Shown here piece by piece: positions 24,870 to 32,297 of a stretch of DNA of 32,297 bases. The stretch's first letter is position 1; each line of letters starts with the position of its first letter. The notes beneath the pieces were generated by a model. It searched no databases, was not told the origin of the DNA, and saw nothing but the letters and a program-made list of their open reading frames with translations. The translations under genes and the position numbers were made by a program. This stretch comes from Crocosphaera watsonii WH 8501 (GTDB lineage Bacteria; Cyanobacteriota; Cyanobacteriia; Cyanobacteriales; Microcystaceae): contig NZ_AADV02000027.1 of NCBI RefSeq assembly GCF_000167195.1, positions 1 through 32,297 of the forward strand, read 5' to 3'.

Positions 24870-26660
24870 TTAGTCCTTTGTCATAGGTACTGTTAACACA
24901 TCGTCTTTCCATTCATAGCCATTTTCTAACCAATCGTAGAGGTAGTCATTTTTGCTTTTGACATCATGACAGTGACGATGTAGAGCTTGAAGATTGTTGT
25001 AGGTATCCTTTCCACCTTTCGATTTGGGGATAATGTGGTCAACTTCTATCAAGTCTTCAGGTGTAAAGTATTGCTTACATTGAGGACATATACCTTTTTG
25101 TTTCTTTAAGAGTTTTGCGACTCTTGTTGGTGTCCCAGAATATGTACCTCGTCTTTTGCTCCAGTAAGTCCAGTTTCCGTCATAGGGTGAAGCTTCAGGT
25201 TTAACCCATGTGTGTCTCAATATTCCTGTTTCGGCGTGGTGATAGAGGACTGCTCCTTTTGTTTGGAATGTCCAGAATCCGTGTTTTCCGTATGAGAAAT
25301 ATTTTTTAAGAGCTTTAATCAATGGTGTCTCTTTCTTTTTCCTGCTTACTGTCCAAGCTCTAAGCATATTCCATAATATGTTGTCTTCGGATTTGAATGT
25401 TTTCTTACTGCAAACATTTCGGTAGTAATTACACCATCCTGGGATTATGGGATTTAATCTTGTGATTAATGCTTTTTGTGGGGCTTTCTTGTTGGCCTTG
25501 ATGGCCTCTTTGATTGCCTCATGGTGAGCTAGTATTTTTTTCTTGCTTGGCTTGATTAGTGTTTTGAATCCAGTTAGTTGTGCATTTTTTCCACCTGTTT
25601 TACTAGAGTGGTGTTTACCCTTGGGGTATGACCTAATATTGAATCCAAGGAAATCGAAGCCTGGTTCAATGGTTTTACCATTATGGACAATACTTTTTAG
25701 AGTGTGTCTTATGGAAGTCTTCTCTGGTTTTAGTTCCAATCCGACTTTTTCTAACCATTGTGCAACTAGATTTTTACATTGTAGAATAACATCGTAATCT
25801 GTATGAAGAATTACGAAATCATCGGCGTAGCGGATGATTTTGGGTTTATATCCCTGTTTAAGACTGCCATCTTCTCTCCGTTTTGTACGGGGGAAGTAAT
25901 TTTCTATGTCTATTATCATTCCGTGTAGTGCAATGTTAGCCAATAATGGACTTATTACACCACCTTGAGGTGTACCTGAATCTGTTTCCTCAAAAATGCC
26001 CTTGTCCATTACACCGCATTCCAACCATTGTTTAATGATTCTTTTGATGTTGTGTGGACAATCTACTTTGGACAGTAGGTAATCATGGTTAATCTTGTCG
26101 AAGCATTTGGCGATATCTGCATCTAGAACATATTTTGCATTCGTTTTTATTGCTAAAAATATTCTACTGATAGCGTCTTGTGCGCTTCTGCCTGGACGGA
26201 AGCCATAAGATGTACCCTCAAATTGGGCTTCCCAGTATGGTTCTAAGGCTGATTTAACCAAGGCTTGCATTGCTCTATCTTTCATGGTGGGTATCCCCAG
26301 TCCACGTTTTTCATCTCTTCCAGGTTTAGGTATCCAAACCCGTCTGAGTGCCTTGGCTTTGTAACCTTTTAACCTTAGTTCGTTAACTAACTTTAATCTT
26401 TGGTTAGGTCGTAATGACTTTTTCCCATCAACTCCAGCAGTTTTCTTACCTTGGTTGTCTTGGGTCACTTTGCGAATGGCTAAGAGCTTTGCGTAATGTG
26501 ACTTTAACAGTAACTTCTGAAGCTTTTTAGCTTTGACTTTATTACCTGATTTAACAGCTTGAAATATTCTTTTTTGAAGCTTAAACACTTTCCTCTGGAC
26601 TTTTGCCCAGTTTATGGTGTTCCATTCTGGCGTAGTCTTGGTTATACTCGCATTCGACAT
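24870..26660 (-). CDS. ltrA: Group II intron reverse transcriptase/maturase with HNH endonuclease
   Basis: 596 residues. An N-terminal RT0/extension region (NTINWAKVQRKVFKLQKRIF) leads into the RT fingers and palm, with VWIPKPGRDEKRGLGIPTMKDRAMQ at about 108-132. FEGTSYGFRPGRSAQDA, SGTPQGGVISPLLANIAL and the catalytic YADD (278-281) follow. Next come the maturase X domain (about 370-460, including NPIIPGWCNYYR) and a C-terminal HNH zinc-finger endonuclease with CPQC (525-528), EVDHIIPKSKGG and HRHCHD. All parts look intact, so splicing, target cleavage and retrohoming should be possible. The domain order fits the chloroplast-like lineage common in cyanobacteria. Confidence 0.93.
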   Translation of the reverse strand: MSNASITKTTPEWNTINWAKVQRKVFKLQKRIFQAVKSGNKVKAKKLQKLLLKSHYAKLLAIRKVTQDNQGKKTAGVDGKKSLRPNQRLKLVNELRLKGYKAKALRRVWIPKPGRDEKRGLGIPTMKDRAMQALVKSALEPYWEAQFEGTSYGFRPGRSAQDAISRIFLAIKTNAKYVLDADIAKCFDKINHDYLLSKVDCPHNIKRIIKQWLECGVMDKGIFEETDSGTPQGGVISPLLANIALHGMIIDIENYFPRTKRREDGSLKQGYKPKIIRYADDFVILHTDYDVILQCKNLVAQWLEKVGLELKPEKTSIRHTLKSIVHNGKTIEPGFDFLGFNIRSYPKGKHHSSKTGGKNAQLTGFKTLIKPSKKKILAHHEAIKEAIKANKKAPQKALITRLNPIIPGWCNYYRNVCSKKTFKSEDNILWNMLRAWTVSRKKKETPLIKALKKYFSYGKHGFWTFQTKGAVLYHHAETGILRHTWVKPEASPYDGNWTYWSKRRGTYSGTPTRVAKLLKKQKGICPQCKQYFTPEDLIEVDHIIPKSKGGKDTYNNLQALHRHCHDVKSKNDYLYDWLENGYEWKDDVLTVPMTKD

Positions 26661-27272
26661 TTAACTACCTCTAATAGAGACTATTTCTTCTAATTAACCA
26701 GCAATACGTCAGCTTATCCATATTCATTACAAATAGGCATTAGCAACTTAATTGCTTCTCACATCCATGACCCTTGCGCTTAAGTTTGTCACTACTTACA
26801 TCATCGACCTGATGGTAAGAGCAGTCATGGACTTAATTCGTTCCGTTGGTTTGGGTGTATTGGTTTTAGGTTTCATCTCTCCCCCAGGTTACTTTTAGGA
26901 ATCGTTGTGGATGTTACGAAGAAAACTCCACTTTTCACCTTGTTCTTTTGAACGCAGCCTGTCAAACAGATTTGGCTACTTGGAGGTCTTGAGGGTTCAG
27001 GACGATGATTCAGCGTAATGCTTAACCGTGACCAATTGACTGGAGGAACGACTTGCCATGCTGTTTCATGACGGGTTCCCCTTTTAACCCTGCTTCTATC
27101 CTGAGTTTACTAAGTCCAAAACGGAGGGTTAAGTTGTCACTCTTAGGATTGCTCCCTTGATTCCGAGTGTGGCTCCTTTAGCCAACAAACCAACAGTTAT
27201 CTAGTTTTCTAGGTTCTAGACTAGCTACACACCTGTATTTAGTACAGGCTTTCTAGCTAAACGAATCGCACC

Positions 27273-27596
27273 TTAATTACCCCCACACTCCCCACACTCC
27301 CTATGCCATAAAAGTTTCCAGCCTATCCGAGTAGTATTGACTGGCTTCCCTTCCCAGTCTTCACAAGTTACGGCTTCTACTGTAAACGCTTTATAGGGAT
27401 GAACAGTACACTTTAAACAGGTTTCTCCTGTATGAAAAGAACAGCGATCGCAAGGTATTTGGTGGAGTTGGCGCAAATAAAGATATCCATCTTCAATCGC
27501 AAAGAAAATTGCACAGAAAAAACATAACAAAACCAACCAAATAAGTAGAGGACAAATCCAACCCATTTGGAGCATAATAATCTTGGGTAATATCAT
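27273..27596 (-). CDS. Small membrane-anchored cysteine-rich protein, unknown function
   Basis: 107 residues. One TM helix (about 12-33, WICPLLIWLVLLCFFCAIFFA) is followed by a soluble part with paired cysteines: IPCDRCSFH, TCLKCTVHPYKAF, VTCEDWEG and HRECGECGG. The CxxCxF...CxxCTVHP...CxDWE arrangement suggests a metal or Fe-S site and recurs in small cyanobacterial proteins, but I cannot name the family. The ATG is at 27596. The group II intron follows the stop codon after a single base, so the transcript should carry the intron in its 3' end. A HIP1 site lies inside. Confidence 0.7.
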   Translation of the reverse strand: MILPKIIMLQMGWICPLLIWLVLLCFFCAIFFAIEDGYLYLRQLHQIPCDRCSFHTGETCLKCTVHPYKAFTVEAVTCEDWEGKPVNTTRIGWKLLWHRECGECGGN

Positions 27597-27628
27597 AAAT
27601 ACTCTCTAGATGAGACAAACAAATTGAC

Positions 27629-27708
27629 ATAGAGACATTTCTTCAACGAATAGTAGAATGAAAGTTGCTCTACATTCCACTTATCCATTATTTAAACAAT
27701 GTCTCTAT
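27629..27708. repeat. 11-bp inverted repeat across 80 bases
   Basis: ATAGAGACATT (27629-27639) and AATGTCTCTAT (27698-27708) lie in the spacer between the Cys-rich protein gene and the hydrolase gene. The 58-base loop argues against a simple terminator. It could be a small insertion footprint or an operator pair. Confidence 0.4.
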
Positions 27709-27724
27709 AGAAAGAACCGATTAA

Positions 27725-28468
27725 CTATGACACCGATTGAAACATTTTAGGATCTACTTTTGATTGGTCTACATTCTGCCAAAAATTTCTAATTTTCTCA
27801 CCCACTAATTCGGAATTCATATAATGGAAAAAATGCCTTCCTTGGGAACATTCCCATAAGATGTCCCCTGATTTTAACCAGGGTTTCCAAGCATTTAATT
27901 GATAAGGAGAAATAACCATATCGTCTTGACTACCCCCAACAAACAAAGGAACGGAAACCAGTTGCGGTGTAACGCTCACTTGTTCTACTAAGGTATTAGG
28001 AGAAGGAGAAGACAATAAATCTTGCTCCAACAGATAAATTAATAATTCGTTTTTAAAAGGACATTGACGACCAAAAAGCGTAGAAACCATTTGGCTCAAA
28101 ATGGTGTGGCGATCGCAGGGCAAAGTCTTGAACATGGCATAATAATGAGTCTGCCAGTCCACCGCTAAATTAGCCCCTACCGATAACAAAGTCAAAGACT
28201 TAACTCTTTCAGGATGACGTTGTGCATAGATCATCCCTAACCAAGCACTGGTACTATGACCAATGAGATGTACCGGTTGCTTCAGTTGTTTAAGATAGTC
28301 GTGTAACAACACAAAAGCAACGTCAAGGGTGATAGGTTCATCTGGGGTTTGATTGTATTCCCATAAAGCGACGGCATGATCTTGGGACAGTTGACTGATT
28401 AAAGGACGGTTAAACCTCTGTAATATAGGACTGACACTTAACCATAAAGCATTGGGAACAGAAGACAT
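27725..28468 (-). CDS. Alpha/beta hydrolase linked to isiA (isiC-like)
   Basis: 247 residues from the ATG at 28468 (MSSVPNALWL). A TTG four codons upstream is less likely. The nucleophile elbow is LIGHSTSAW (S72), an acid lies in GGSQDDMVIS and a histidine in QGRHFFHY, giving a normal triad. It follows isiA on the same strand after 125 bases. In several cyanobacteria a hydrolase gene follows isiA in the iron-stress operon, where it is called isiC (from memory). Co-expression under iron limitation is therefore likely, but the substrate is unknown. A hairpin in the spacer (28527-28579) may set the ratio to isiA. A HIP1 site lies within the gene. Confidence 0.78.
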   Translation of the reverse strand: MSSVPNALWLSVSPILQRFNRPLISQLSQDHAVALWEYNQTPDEPITLDVAFVLLHDYLKQLKQPVHLIGHSTSAWLGMIYAQRHPERVKSLTLLSVGANLAVDWQTHYYAMFKTLPCDRHTILSQMVSTLFGRQCPFKNELLIYLLEQDLLSSPSPNTLVEQVSVTPQLVSVPLFVGGSQDDMVISPYQLNAWKPWLKSGDILWECSQGRHFFHYMNSELVGEKIRNFWQNVDQSKVDPKMFQSVS

Positions 28469-28526
28469 AACAAACTCCAAACTGAAGACAATTTAAGGCA
28501 CAATAAAGATAGAGTTCAAGAGGAAA

Positions 28527-28579
28527 GTTAAGTGGATGTCTATATAGTGTCCTGATAAAACCCTTAGACACCCCTTAAC
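28527..28579 (-). terminator. Imperfect hairpin between isiA and the hydrolase gene
   Basis: GTTAAG (28527-28532) pairs with CTTAAC (28574-28579), and TGTCTA (28537-28542) pairs with TAGACA (28565-28570), with a small internal mismatch. There is no U run on the isiA side, so it may be an attenuator or RNA-processing site and not a full terminator. Confidence 0.35.
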
Positions 28580-28593
28580 TCCTTTTTATTTAC

Positions 28594-29625
28594 TTACACT
28601 TGTCCGAGATTATTGAGCGCGTTTTCTACTTTTTTGAAGTCAAAGCCCATAGCACGTAAAGCGTGCCATAAATGACCTTGTAAGAAGAAAAAGGCTAAAA
28701 AGAAGTGTGTATTAGCTAACCAGCAACGTGCAGTATGCGCACCAAATTCTAAGTTGGCTGTATCAGCAAAGTAAGGGCTAATGCCTAACTTGACATCTAA
28801 TACAGGACCGTAAAATTCGGGGGGATAAGCTAAGGTGTTAACCGCACAGAAATAAGCTGCGACAAACCCTGCTAAGGCAATACCACCTAAAGAGTAGGAT
28901 AAGATGGCTTCTCCTGAGAAAATGAGAGCTTTTCTTGCCCATGCCATAGGAGGAACAACAATGTGCCAAATACCACCGCCAATGAGTAACGCACCCACAT
29001 AAATATGACCACCAATTAAGTCTTCGAGACTGTCAACCGCAGCAAAATGGGTTTGATAGCCATAGATCACTAAGGGATCTAAGGTGGGTTGGGTTACTAA
29101 ACGAACCGCCTCTGTGGTGGAATCGTATATACCGCCCCAGAACATCGCTTTTCCTACCAATAGTAAGGCAGCGACACCCAAGAATAAGAGATGATGGCCT
29201 AAAATAATGCCAAGTTTTTTGGGATCGTCCCACTCAAAATGAAAGCGACTTGCGCCTCCTTCTGTGGTTTTTAGATCCTGGGGAGCTTTTAAGAGATGAA
29301 ATAAAGCACCCGCACCTAATACGGCAGATGAGACCAGGTGTAATACCCCAATAACAAAGAAGGAATATGTATCAACAATTTCTCCTCCTTGTCCTACACC
29401 GAAGCCTAAAGTGGCTAAATGGGGTAGTAAAATCAACCCTTGTTCTCCCATAGGTGAATCGGGAACGTACTTAGAGAGTTCAAATAAAGTAAACGCACCA
29501 GCCCAAAACATGATTAAAGCACCTTGAGCCGCGTGGGCAACGATGAATAATCCTGATTTTTCGGCAAATCGGGCATTTCCTGCCCACCAGTCATAACTGA
29601 CGTTGGGATTTTCGTAAGTTTGCAT
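28594..29625 (-). CDS. isiA: Iron-stress-induced chlorophyll-binding protein IsiA (CP43')
   Basis: 343 residues from [20 protein letters not shown], matching IsiA starts. An upstream frame to 29691 has no family similarity. The protein is a six-TM CP43-like antenna that binds chlorophyll a, forms rings around photosystem I and dissipates energy when iron is scarce. Conserved parts include [63 protein letters not shown] and [20 protein letters not shown], with the histidines that ligate chlorophyll. It lacks the large lumenal loop that separates CP43 (PsbC, about 460 residues) from IsiA. The gene is divergent from 29862 and has overlapping palindromes upstream that may bind Fur. It should be co-transcribed with the hydrolase gene downstream. 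Confidence 0.95.
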   Translation of the reverse strand: MQTYENPNVSYDWWAGNARFAEKSGLFIVAHAAQGALIMFWAGAFTLFELSKYVPDSPMGEQGLILLPHLATLGFGVGQGGEIVDTYSFFVIGVLHLVSSAVLGAGALFHLLKAPQDLKTTEGGASRFHFEWDDPKKLGIILGHHLLFLGVAALLLVGKAMFWGGIYDSTTEAVRLVTQPTLDPLVIYGYQTHFAAVDSLEDLIGGHIYVGALLIGGGIWHIVVPPMAWARKALIFSGEAILSYSLGGIALAGFVAAYFCAVNTLAYPPEFYGPVLDVKLGISPYFADTANLEFGAHTARCWLANTHFFLAFFFLQGHLWHALRAMGFDFKKVENALNNLGQV

Positions 29626-29665
29626 CATAGTTTTCAATGAACTACACAATTGCCACTTATTGGGA

Positions 29666-29685
29666 ATTGATATCAATAAGCTTAT
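29666..29685 (-). promoter_or_regulatory. Candidate Fur box upstream of isiA
   Basis: Two overlapping palindromes, ATTGATATCAAT (29666-29677) and ATAAGCTTAT (29676-29685), lie 41-60 bases before the isiA ATG. Together they resemble the AT-rich, ATAAT/ATTAT-like Fur operator seen before cyanobacterial isiA genes. The match to consensus is partial. Confidence 0.4.
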
Positions 29686-29861
29686 CCTCAATCTATAAAG
29701 ATTGGCAAGTAAATACTATTAAGAATTGTTTAAGTGTGGAATAATCACCAGAAAAGTATTAGGGTAAACTTTATAAATATTTAATTATTTTCCGTTGTTT
29801 TTTGATGATTTTTCTTTTACATTTAAGCTGTCTTTTCAACGTTTTTTGAGGATAGCCAACC

Positions 29862-30302
29862 ATGATTAAGGATTTATTAAAAGTAGCAGATGTATCAGAA
29901 ACAGAGACTAAAACTCTAGGGGATAGCAACCATCATAAGTTAGCATTTCAGTTAGAGATAATAGCCGATCGATTAGAATTGATGATGGAAAATATGGCAA
30001 CAGGGAAAAGCTTAGATAGTGAGTGTTACAGCTTAGAGGAAGATTGTGAAAAGTTGAGAGAATACTTATATAGAGAAACCTTCAAAGATAGAATTCCTCG
30101 CTATCAGCAAATGCTTACTCTTATGTCTGCCACCAAAGTTGCCCTCTCAGAGATTTATTTTGGTTCATCTTTCAAGATGAAGTTAGAGTTCAATCAAGAC
30201 AATAACAATAAACATCCAGAAACAGTGCATAAAAATATGTTAACCGTTAAAAACAATACCCAGAAAATGAGAACAATCTCTCAAATTTTAGCGGTTTCAT
30301 AA
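29862..30302 (+). CDS. Hypothetical helical protein, 146 residues
   Basis: Not recognised. The ATG at 29862 has a good GAGGAT ribosome-binding site eight bases upstream. The product is soluble, mostly helical and charged, with no signal peptide or TM segment (MIKDLLKVADVSETETKTL; LAFQLEIIADRLELMMENMA; CEKLREYLYRETFKDRIPRY). There are two cysteines but no metal motif. It is divergently transcribed from isiA with 236 bases between the two ATGs, so a role in iron stress is possible but unsupported. Confidence 0.6.
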   Translation: MIKDLLKVADVSETETKTLGDSNHHKLAFQLEIIADRLELMMENMATGKSLDSECYSLEEDCEKLREYLYRETFKDRIPRYQQMLTLMSATKVALSEIYFGSSFKMKLEFNQDNNNKHPETVHKNMLTVKNNTQKMRTISQILAVS

Positions 30303-30429
30303 AAATCTGAAAAAAACTTTAGACTCAAAGTTAGAAGTCGGTTGAGTATGATTGACAGCCCTTGCCATTTTGTGTATCTTAAAAATGTCATTGTGGGGGA
30401 ACTACTAATCTCCTAAACCCTCTAACCCT

Positions 30430-30459
30430 GATCAATAGTGCTGTGCCTCAGTATTGATC
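30430..30459. repeat. Hairpin GATCAATA...TATTGATC
   Basis: An eight-base perfect stem with a 14-base loop, 33 bases before the aroA stub. It may be a terminator for the gene at 29862 or another dispersed palindrome. The sequence around it (CTCCTAA, CTGACTCCTAACTTCTGAGTCC) is typical intergenic cyanobacterial heptamer-like DNA. Confidence 0.4.
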
Positions 30460-30491
30460 CCCTCTGACTCCTAACTTCTGAGTCCTAACCT

Positions 30492-30665
30492 ATGACTAAA
30501 TCGATTATTGAGCTTCAAAATCTAGAAAATCAGCAAATTTTGACAATAAACCCTCCCAACAGAGGATTATCCCCACAAGGAAACCTACAAATACCTGGGG
30601 ATAAATCTATTTCTGATCGCGCTTTGATGTTGGGGGCGATCGCAGAAGGGGAAACCATCATTTAA
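30492..30665 (+). pseudogene. aroA: aroA (EPSP synthase) N-terminal stub
   Basis: 57 codons from [17 protein letters not shown] to a TAA. The part [20 protein letters not shown] followed by EGETII is the unmistakable N-terminus of 3-phosphoshikimate 1-carboxyvinyltransferase, including the substrate-binding KS of GDKSIS. The usual His is Asp here (KSISHRALM to KSISDRALM). The other 380 or so residues are missing: immediately after GETII comes TAAACCCCG and a GC-rich hairpin (CCCGTCGTTAACGGCGGG, 30668-30685). Such hairpins often mark ends of small transposable elements. A HIP1 site is inside the stub. A complete aroA is presumably elsewhere in the genome, since the enzyme is essential for aromatic amino acids. 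Confidence 0.85.
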
Positions 30666-30705
30666 ACCCCGTCGTTAACGGCGGGATTTTTAAAATTTCT
30701 GGTAG

Positions 30706-30726
30706 GGACATAATAATATTATGTCC
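30706..30726. repeat. 21-bp palindrome, dispersed family 3 (copy 2)
   Basis: GGACATAATA and TATTATGTCC around a single central A. It is the exact reverse complement of 20256-20276, also preceded by GTAG. It lies between the aroA stub and the Uma2 gene. Confidence 0.75.
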
Positions 30727-30773
30727 TTAATTTTTGCTATTATACAGTTATTAAGTCTTATAAGATAAATCCT

Positions 30774-31343
30774 ATGATTGCTTTATCTGAATCTTTTCCT
30801 GTTACCCCTGAAGAATATCTTGAATGGGAAAAACACCAAGAAATTAAACATGAATATAGAGACGGAGACATTTATGCAATGGCCGGTGCATCTGATGCTC
30901 ATGTTACTATAGCAGGGAATATCTTTGCTTTATTAAGAAGTAATGTCAGAGGTTCAAATTGTCGGGTTTATCTTAGTGATATGAAAGCTAGACTAGAAAA
31001 GTTTAATCGTTTTTATTATCCTGATGTTTTGGTCACTTGTGATACTAGAGATCAAGAAAATAATAATTATAAATGTTATCCTAAACTAATTATTGAGGTT
31101 TTATCAGACTCCACAGAAGCATTTGATCGAGGGGATAAATTTATTGATTACCAAAGCTTAGAAAGTTTAGAAGAATATGTTTTAATTAACACTAAACATC
31201 AGCGAATTGAATGTTTTAGAAGAAATGAGCAAGGGTTATGGGTATTAGAAGTTTATCATGCAGACTGTGAAATTTTTATTCTCAAAAGTATTAATTTTCA
31301 GAGTTCCTTAACAGCGATTTATGAGGATGTAATATTCAATTAG
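30774..31343 (+). CDS. Uma2 family endonuclease (DUF820)
   Basis: 189 residues, the usual length. The PD-(D/E)XK-like core has PEEYLEWEKHQEIKHEYRDG (12-31), YPDVLVTCD and PKLIIEVLSDSTEAFDRGDK, the family signature in which the D of PDV and E of IEV are the predicted metal ligands. Uma2 genes are present in dozens of copies in many cyanobacterial genomes, and their function is not established. No partner gene is visible. It is followed by a hairpin (31355-31380) that probably terminates it. The ATG lacks a clear Shine-Dalgarno. Confidence 0.9.
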   Translation: MIALSESFPVTPEEYLEWEKHQEIKHEYRDGDIYAMAGASDAHVTIAGNIFALLRSNVRGSNCRVYLSDMKARLEKFNRFYYPDVLVTCDTRDQENNNYKCYPKLIIEVLSDSTEAFDRGDKFIDYQSLESLEEYVLINTKHQRIECFRRNEQGLWVLEVYHADCEIFILKSINFQSSLTAIYEDVIFN

Positions 31344-31350
31344 TATAATT

Positions 31351-31475
31351 GTAGGGTGTATTAGCAAAGCGTAATACACCAAAAATTGTTCAATTTTTTA
31401 ACTAAAATGGTGGCCTGCGACGGACTTTGATATTCTTATTCACCATCAACATTATAGCCGTCTAACCCACCCTAC
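31351..31475. repeat. Possible MITE or dispersed element with a terminator-like hairpin
   Basis: The ends GTAGGGTGTATTAG (31351-31364) and the complement of GTAGGGTGGGTTAG (31462-31475) match at 12 of 14 positions. The left part contains the hairpin GGTGTATTA...TAATACACC (31355-31363 with 31372-31380), placed eleven bases after the Uma2 stop codon. The 125-bp size and lack of coding suggest a small non-autonomous element. No target duplication is clear. Confidence 0.42.
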
Positions 31476-31481
31476 TTTAAA

Positions 31482-32297
31482 CCCAGATTCCGCACTTCAA
31501 AAAGTAGCATTAAATACTACAAGCCTGGGTTTAATAATTAAGTATAATTGCTTAAGCTCTTGAAGACAAAAAAGTGGGATAATTGCTTAAGTTGTTTCCT
31601 CTGTAAAAAAAGAGCGAAAAATGTCTTATTTAGAAGAAATACAAGTTAAAAATTTAGACCATTTAGGGATAGTAGCTGGTTTAATTGATGAAATAGGAAT
31701 AGTCAAAATAATTAATAATAAATTAGGAATAGATGTTAGAGAAAAAATCTCAGCAGGTACAGTAGTTAAGTCTATTTTAATCAATGGACTAGGATTTGTT
31801 TCAAGACCTCTATATTTATTCAGTCAGTTTTTTCAAGATAAAGCCATTGAGAAATTGTTAGGAGAAAGAATTAAACCTGATTACCTTAATGATGATAAAA
31901 TTGGGAGAGTAATGGATGAATTATATAAATATGGACTAAATGATATTTTTATTGAAGTAGTTTTAGAAGTAATTAAAAAATTTGAAATAGACCTTTAAAT
32001 ACTCCCATTTAGATTCCACATCATTTCATTTAGATGGAGAATATAAAAGGGAAGAAGATAAAGAGAAACAGGAAGAAGAAAAAATTATTAAAGAAAGACC
32101 AATGTTTATTAAGAAAGGATATCTCGGGATCATAGACCAGACTTAAAACATGTGTCTTGGATTTTATAACAAGCCAAGATGGGATATCCCATATTTGTAC
32201 AATAGGAAGGGAAATGATCTGATAAAGTGTATTGAAAAGTTTAGTAGAATGCAAAGCAATAAGGTTGCAGAACAAGGATGGGAAAAGCTTAAATGTG
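31482..32297 (+). mobile_element. IS1634-type insertion sequence, copy C, cut by the window end
   Basis: Starts with the same terminal repeat (CCCAGATTCCGCACTTCAAA) and reads in the opposite direction to copies A and B. It carries the same leader with two copies of ATAATTGCTTAAG (31544-31556 and 31579-31591). Similarity to A and B is high to about 32100, then many small insertions and deletions appear before the window ends. Confidence 0.85.
31621..32297 (+). pseudogene. IS1634-family transposase, broken and partial (copy C)
   Basis: The first 125 codons match copies A and B almost perfectly (MSYLEEIQVKNLDHLG to EVIKKFEIDL). An extra T in GACCTTT near 31994 then makes a stop. The next frame continues with YSHLDSTSFHLDGEYKREED. 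After 32100 single-base losses accumulate (for example AACATG for AACAATG near 32150), and the last 100 bases barely follow the sister copies. This may be real decay or poor sequence at a contig end. Confidence 0.85.

Larger units (their letters stand above)
24786..27271 (-). mobile_element. Complete group II intron encoding an RT-maturase
   Basis: The intron RNA reads right to left. Its 5' end GTGCGATTCG begins at 27271. The reverse transcriptase gene sits in domain IV (24870-26660). Domain V (24829-24862) follows eight bases after the stop codon. Domain VI (about 24790-24823, a GGGAGTCG...CGACCCC stem) precedes the 3' end near 24786 (CCCCTAAT). About 610 bases form domains I-III before the ORF. 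The 3' boundary is uncertain by a few bases. It is inserted one base after the stop codon of the gene at 27273-27596, in the same direction, so it disrupts no reading frame. Confidence 0.88.

Noticed and set aside
28594-29625. psbC (CP43) instead of isiA
   Set aside because: 343 residues and absence of the large lumenal loop exclude PsbC.
28594-29691. isiA beginning at 29691
   Set aside because: The extra 22 residues have no family similarity. The conserved start [14 protein letters not shown] fixes the ATG at 29625.

Overview
The window looks like a piece of chromosome, probably a whole contig, from a unicellular, AT-rich cyanobacterium of the Crocosphaera/Cyanothece type. The evidence is 15 copies of the HIP1 octamer GCGATCGC, an isiA iron-stress chlorophyll protein gene with an alpha/beta hydrolase behind it, cyanobacterial-type rsmG, rplI and gatA, a Methyltransf_13/14 sugar methyltransferase, DUF29, Uma2 and Rpn-type genes, and a very high load of insertion sequences and gene fragments. 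The genus is inference. Both ends of the window lie inside transposase genes, which is where assemblies of repeat-rich genomes usually break.

Layout. 1-630: truncated ISAzo13-type transposase. 999-5379: housekeeping block with a Ca2+-type P-ATPase, rsmG, an overlooked 44-residue membrane protein gene and rplI. 5480-9937: a mobile-element pile-up. A pyruvate-kinase-like remnant abuts IS1634-type copy A, whose other side abuts an Rpn-family gene that is itself split by a 1.5-kb IS200/IS605-type tnpB element. A second, internally deleted Rpn gene follows. 10036-12846: gatA, a membrane-anchored alpha/beta hydrolase and a coiled-coil membrane protein. 12885-14712: two broken Ser/Thr kinase genes separated by an 84-bp tandem repeat. 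14799-17041: IS1634 copy B next to a decapitated pentapeptide-repeat gene. 17195-19372: a Phd/PIN toxin-antitoxin pair whose toxin is cut by an IS5-type element. 19552-20357: a DUF29 gene with a stop at codon 2, then a repeat-rich spacer. 20358-24732: a four-gene operon (three methyltransferases and one polyprenyl-type glycosyltransferase), probably for modified surface glycans. 24786-27271: a complete group II intron with an RT-maturase-HNH protein, inserted one base after the stop codon of a small Cys-rich membrane protein gene. 27725-29625: hydrolase plus isiA. 29862-31343: a small unknown gene, an aroA stub and a Uma2 nuclease gene. 31482-32297: IS1634 copy C, increasingly degenerate toward the end of the window.

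The main biological theme is nested mobile elements and gene decay. At least nine genes are visibly broken by insertion, deletion, a one-base slip in a homopolymer, or a single nonsense change. No CRISPR array, tRNA or rRNA was seen. I did not find a clearly new defence or metabolic system. The most informative locus is the tnpB element. Its boundaries can be read to within one base against a paralogous Rpn gene about 450 bp away. Its predicted guide would nearly match that paralog.
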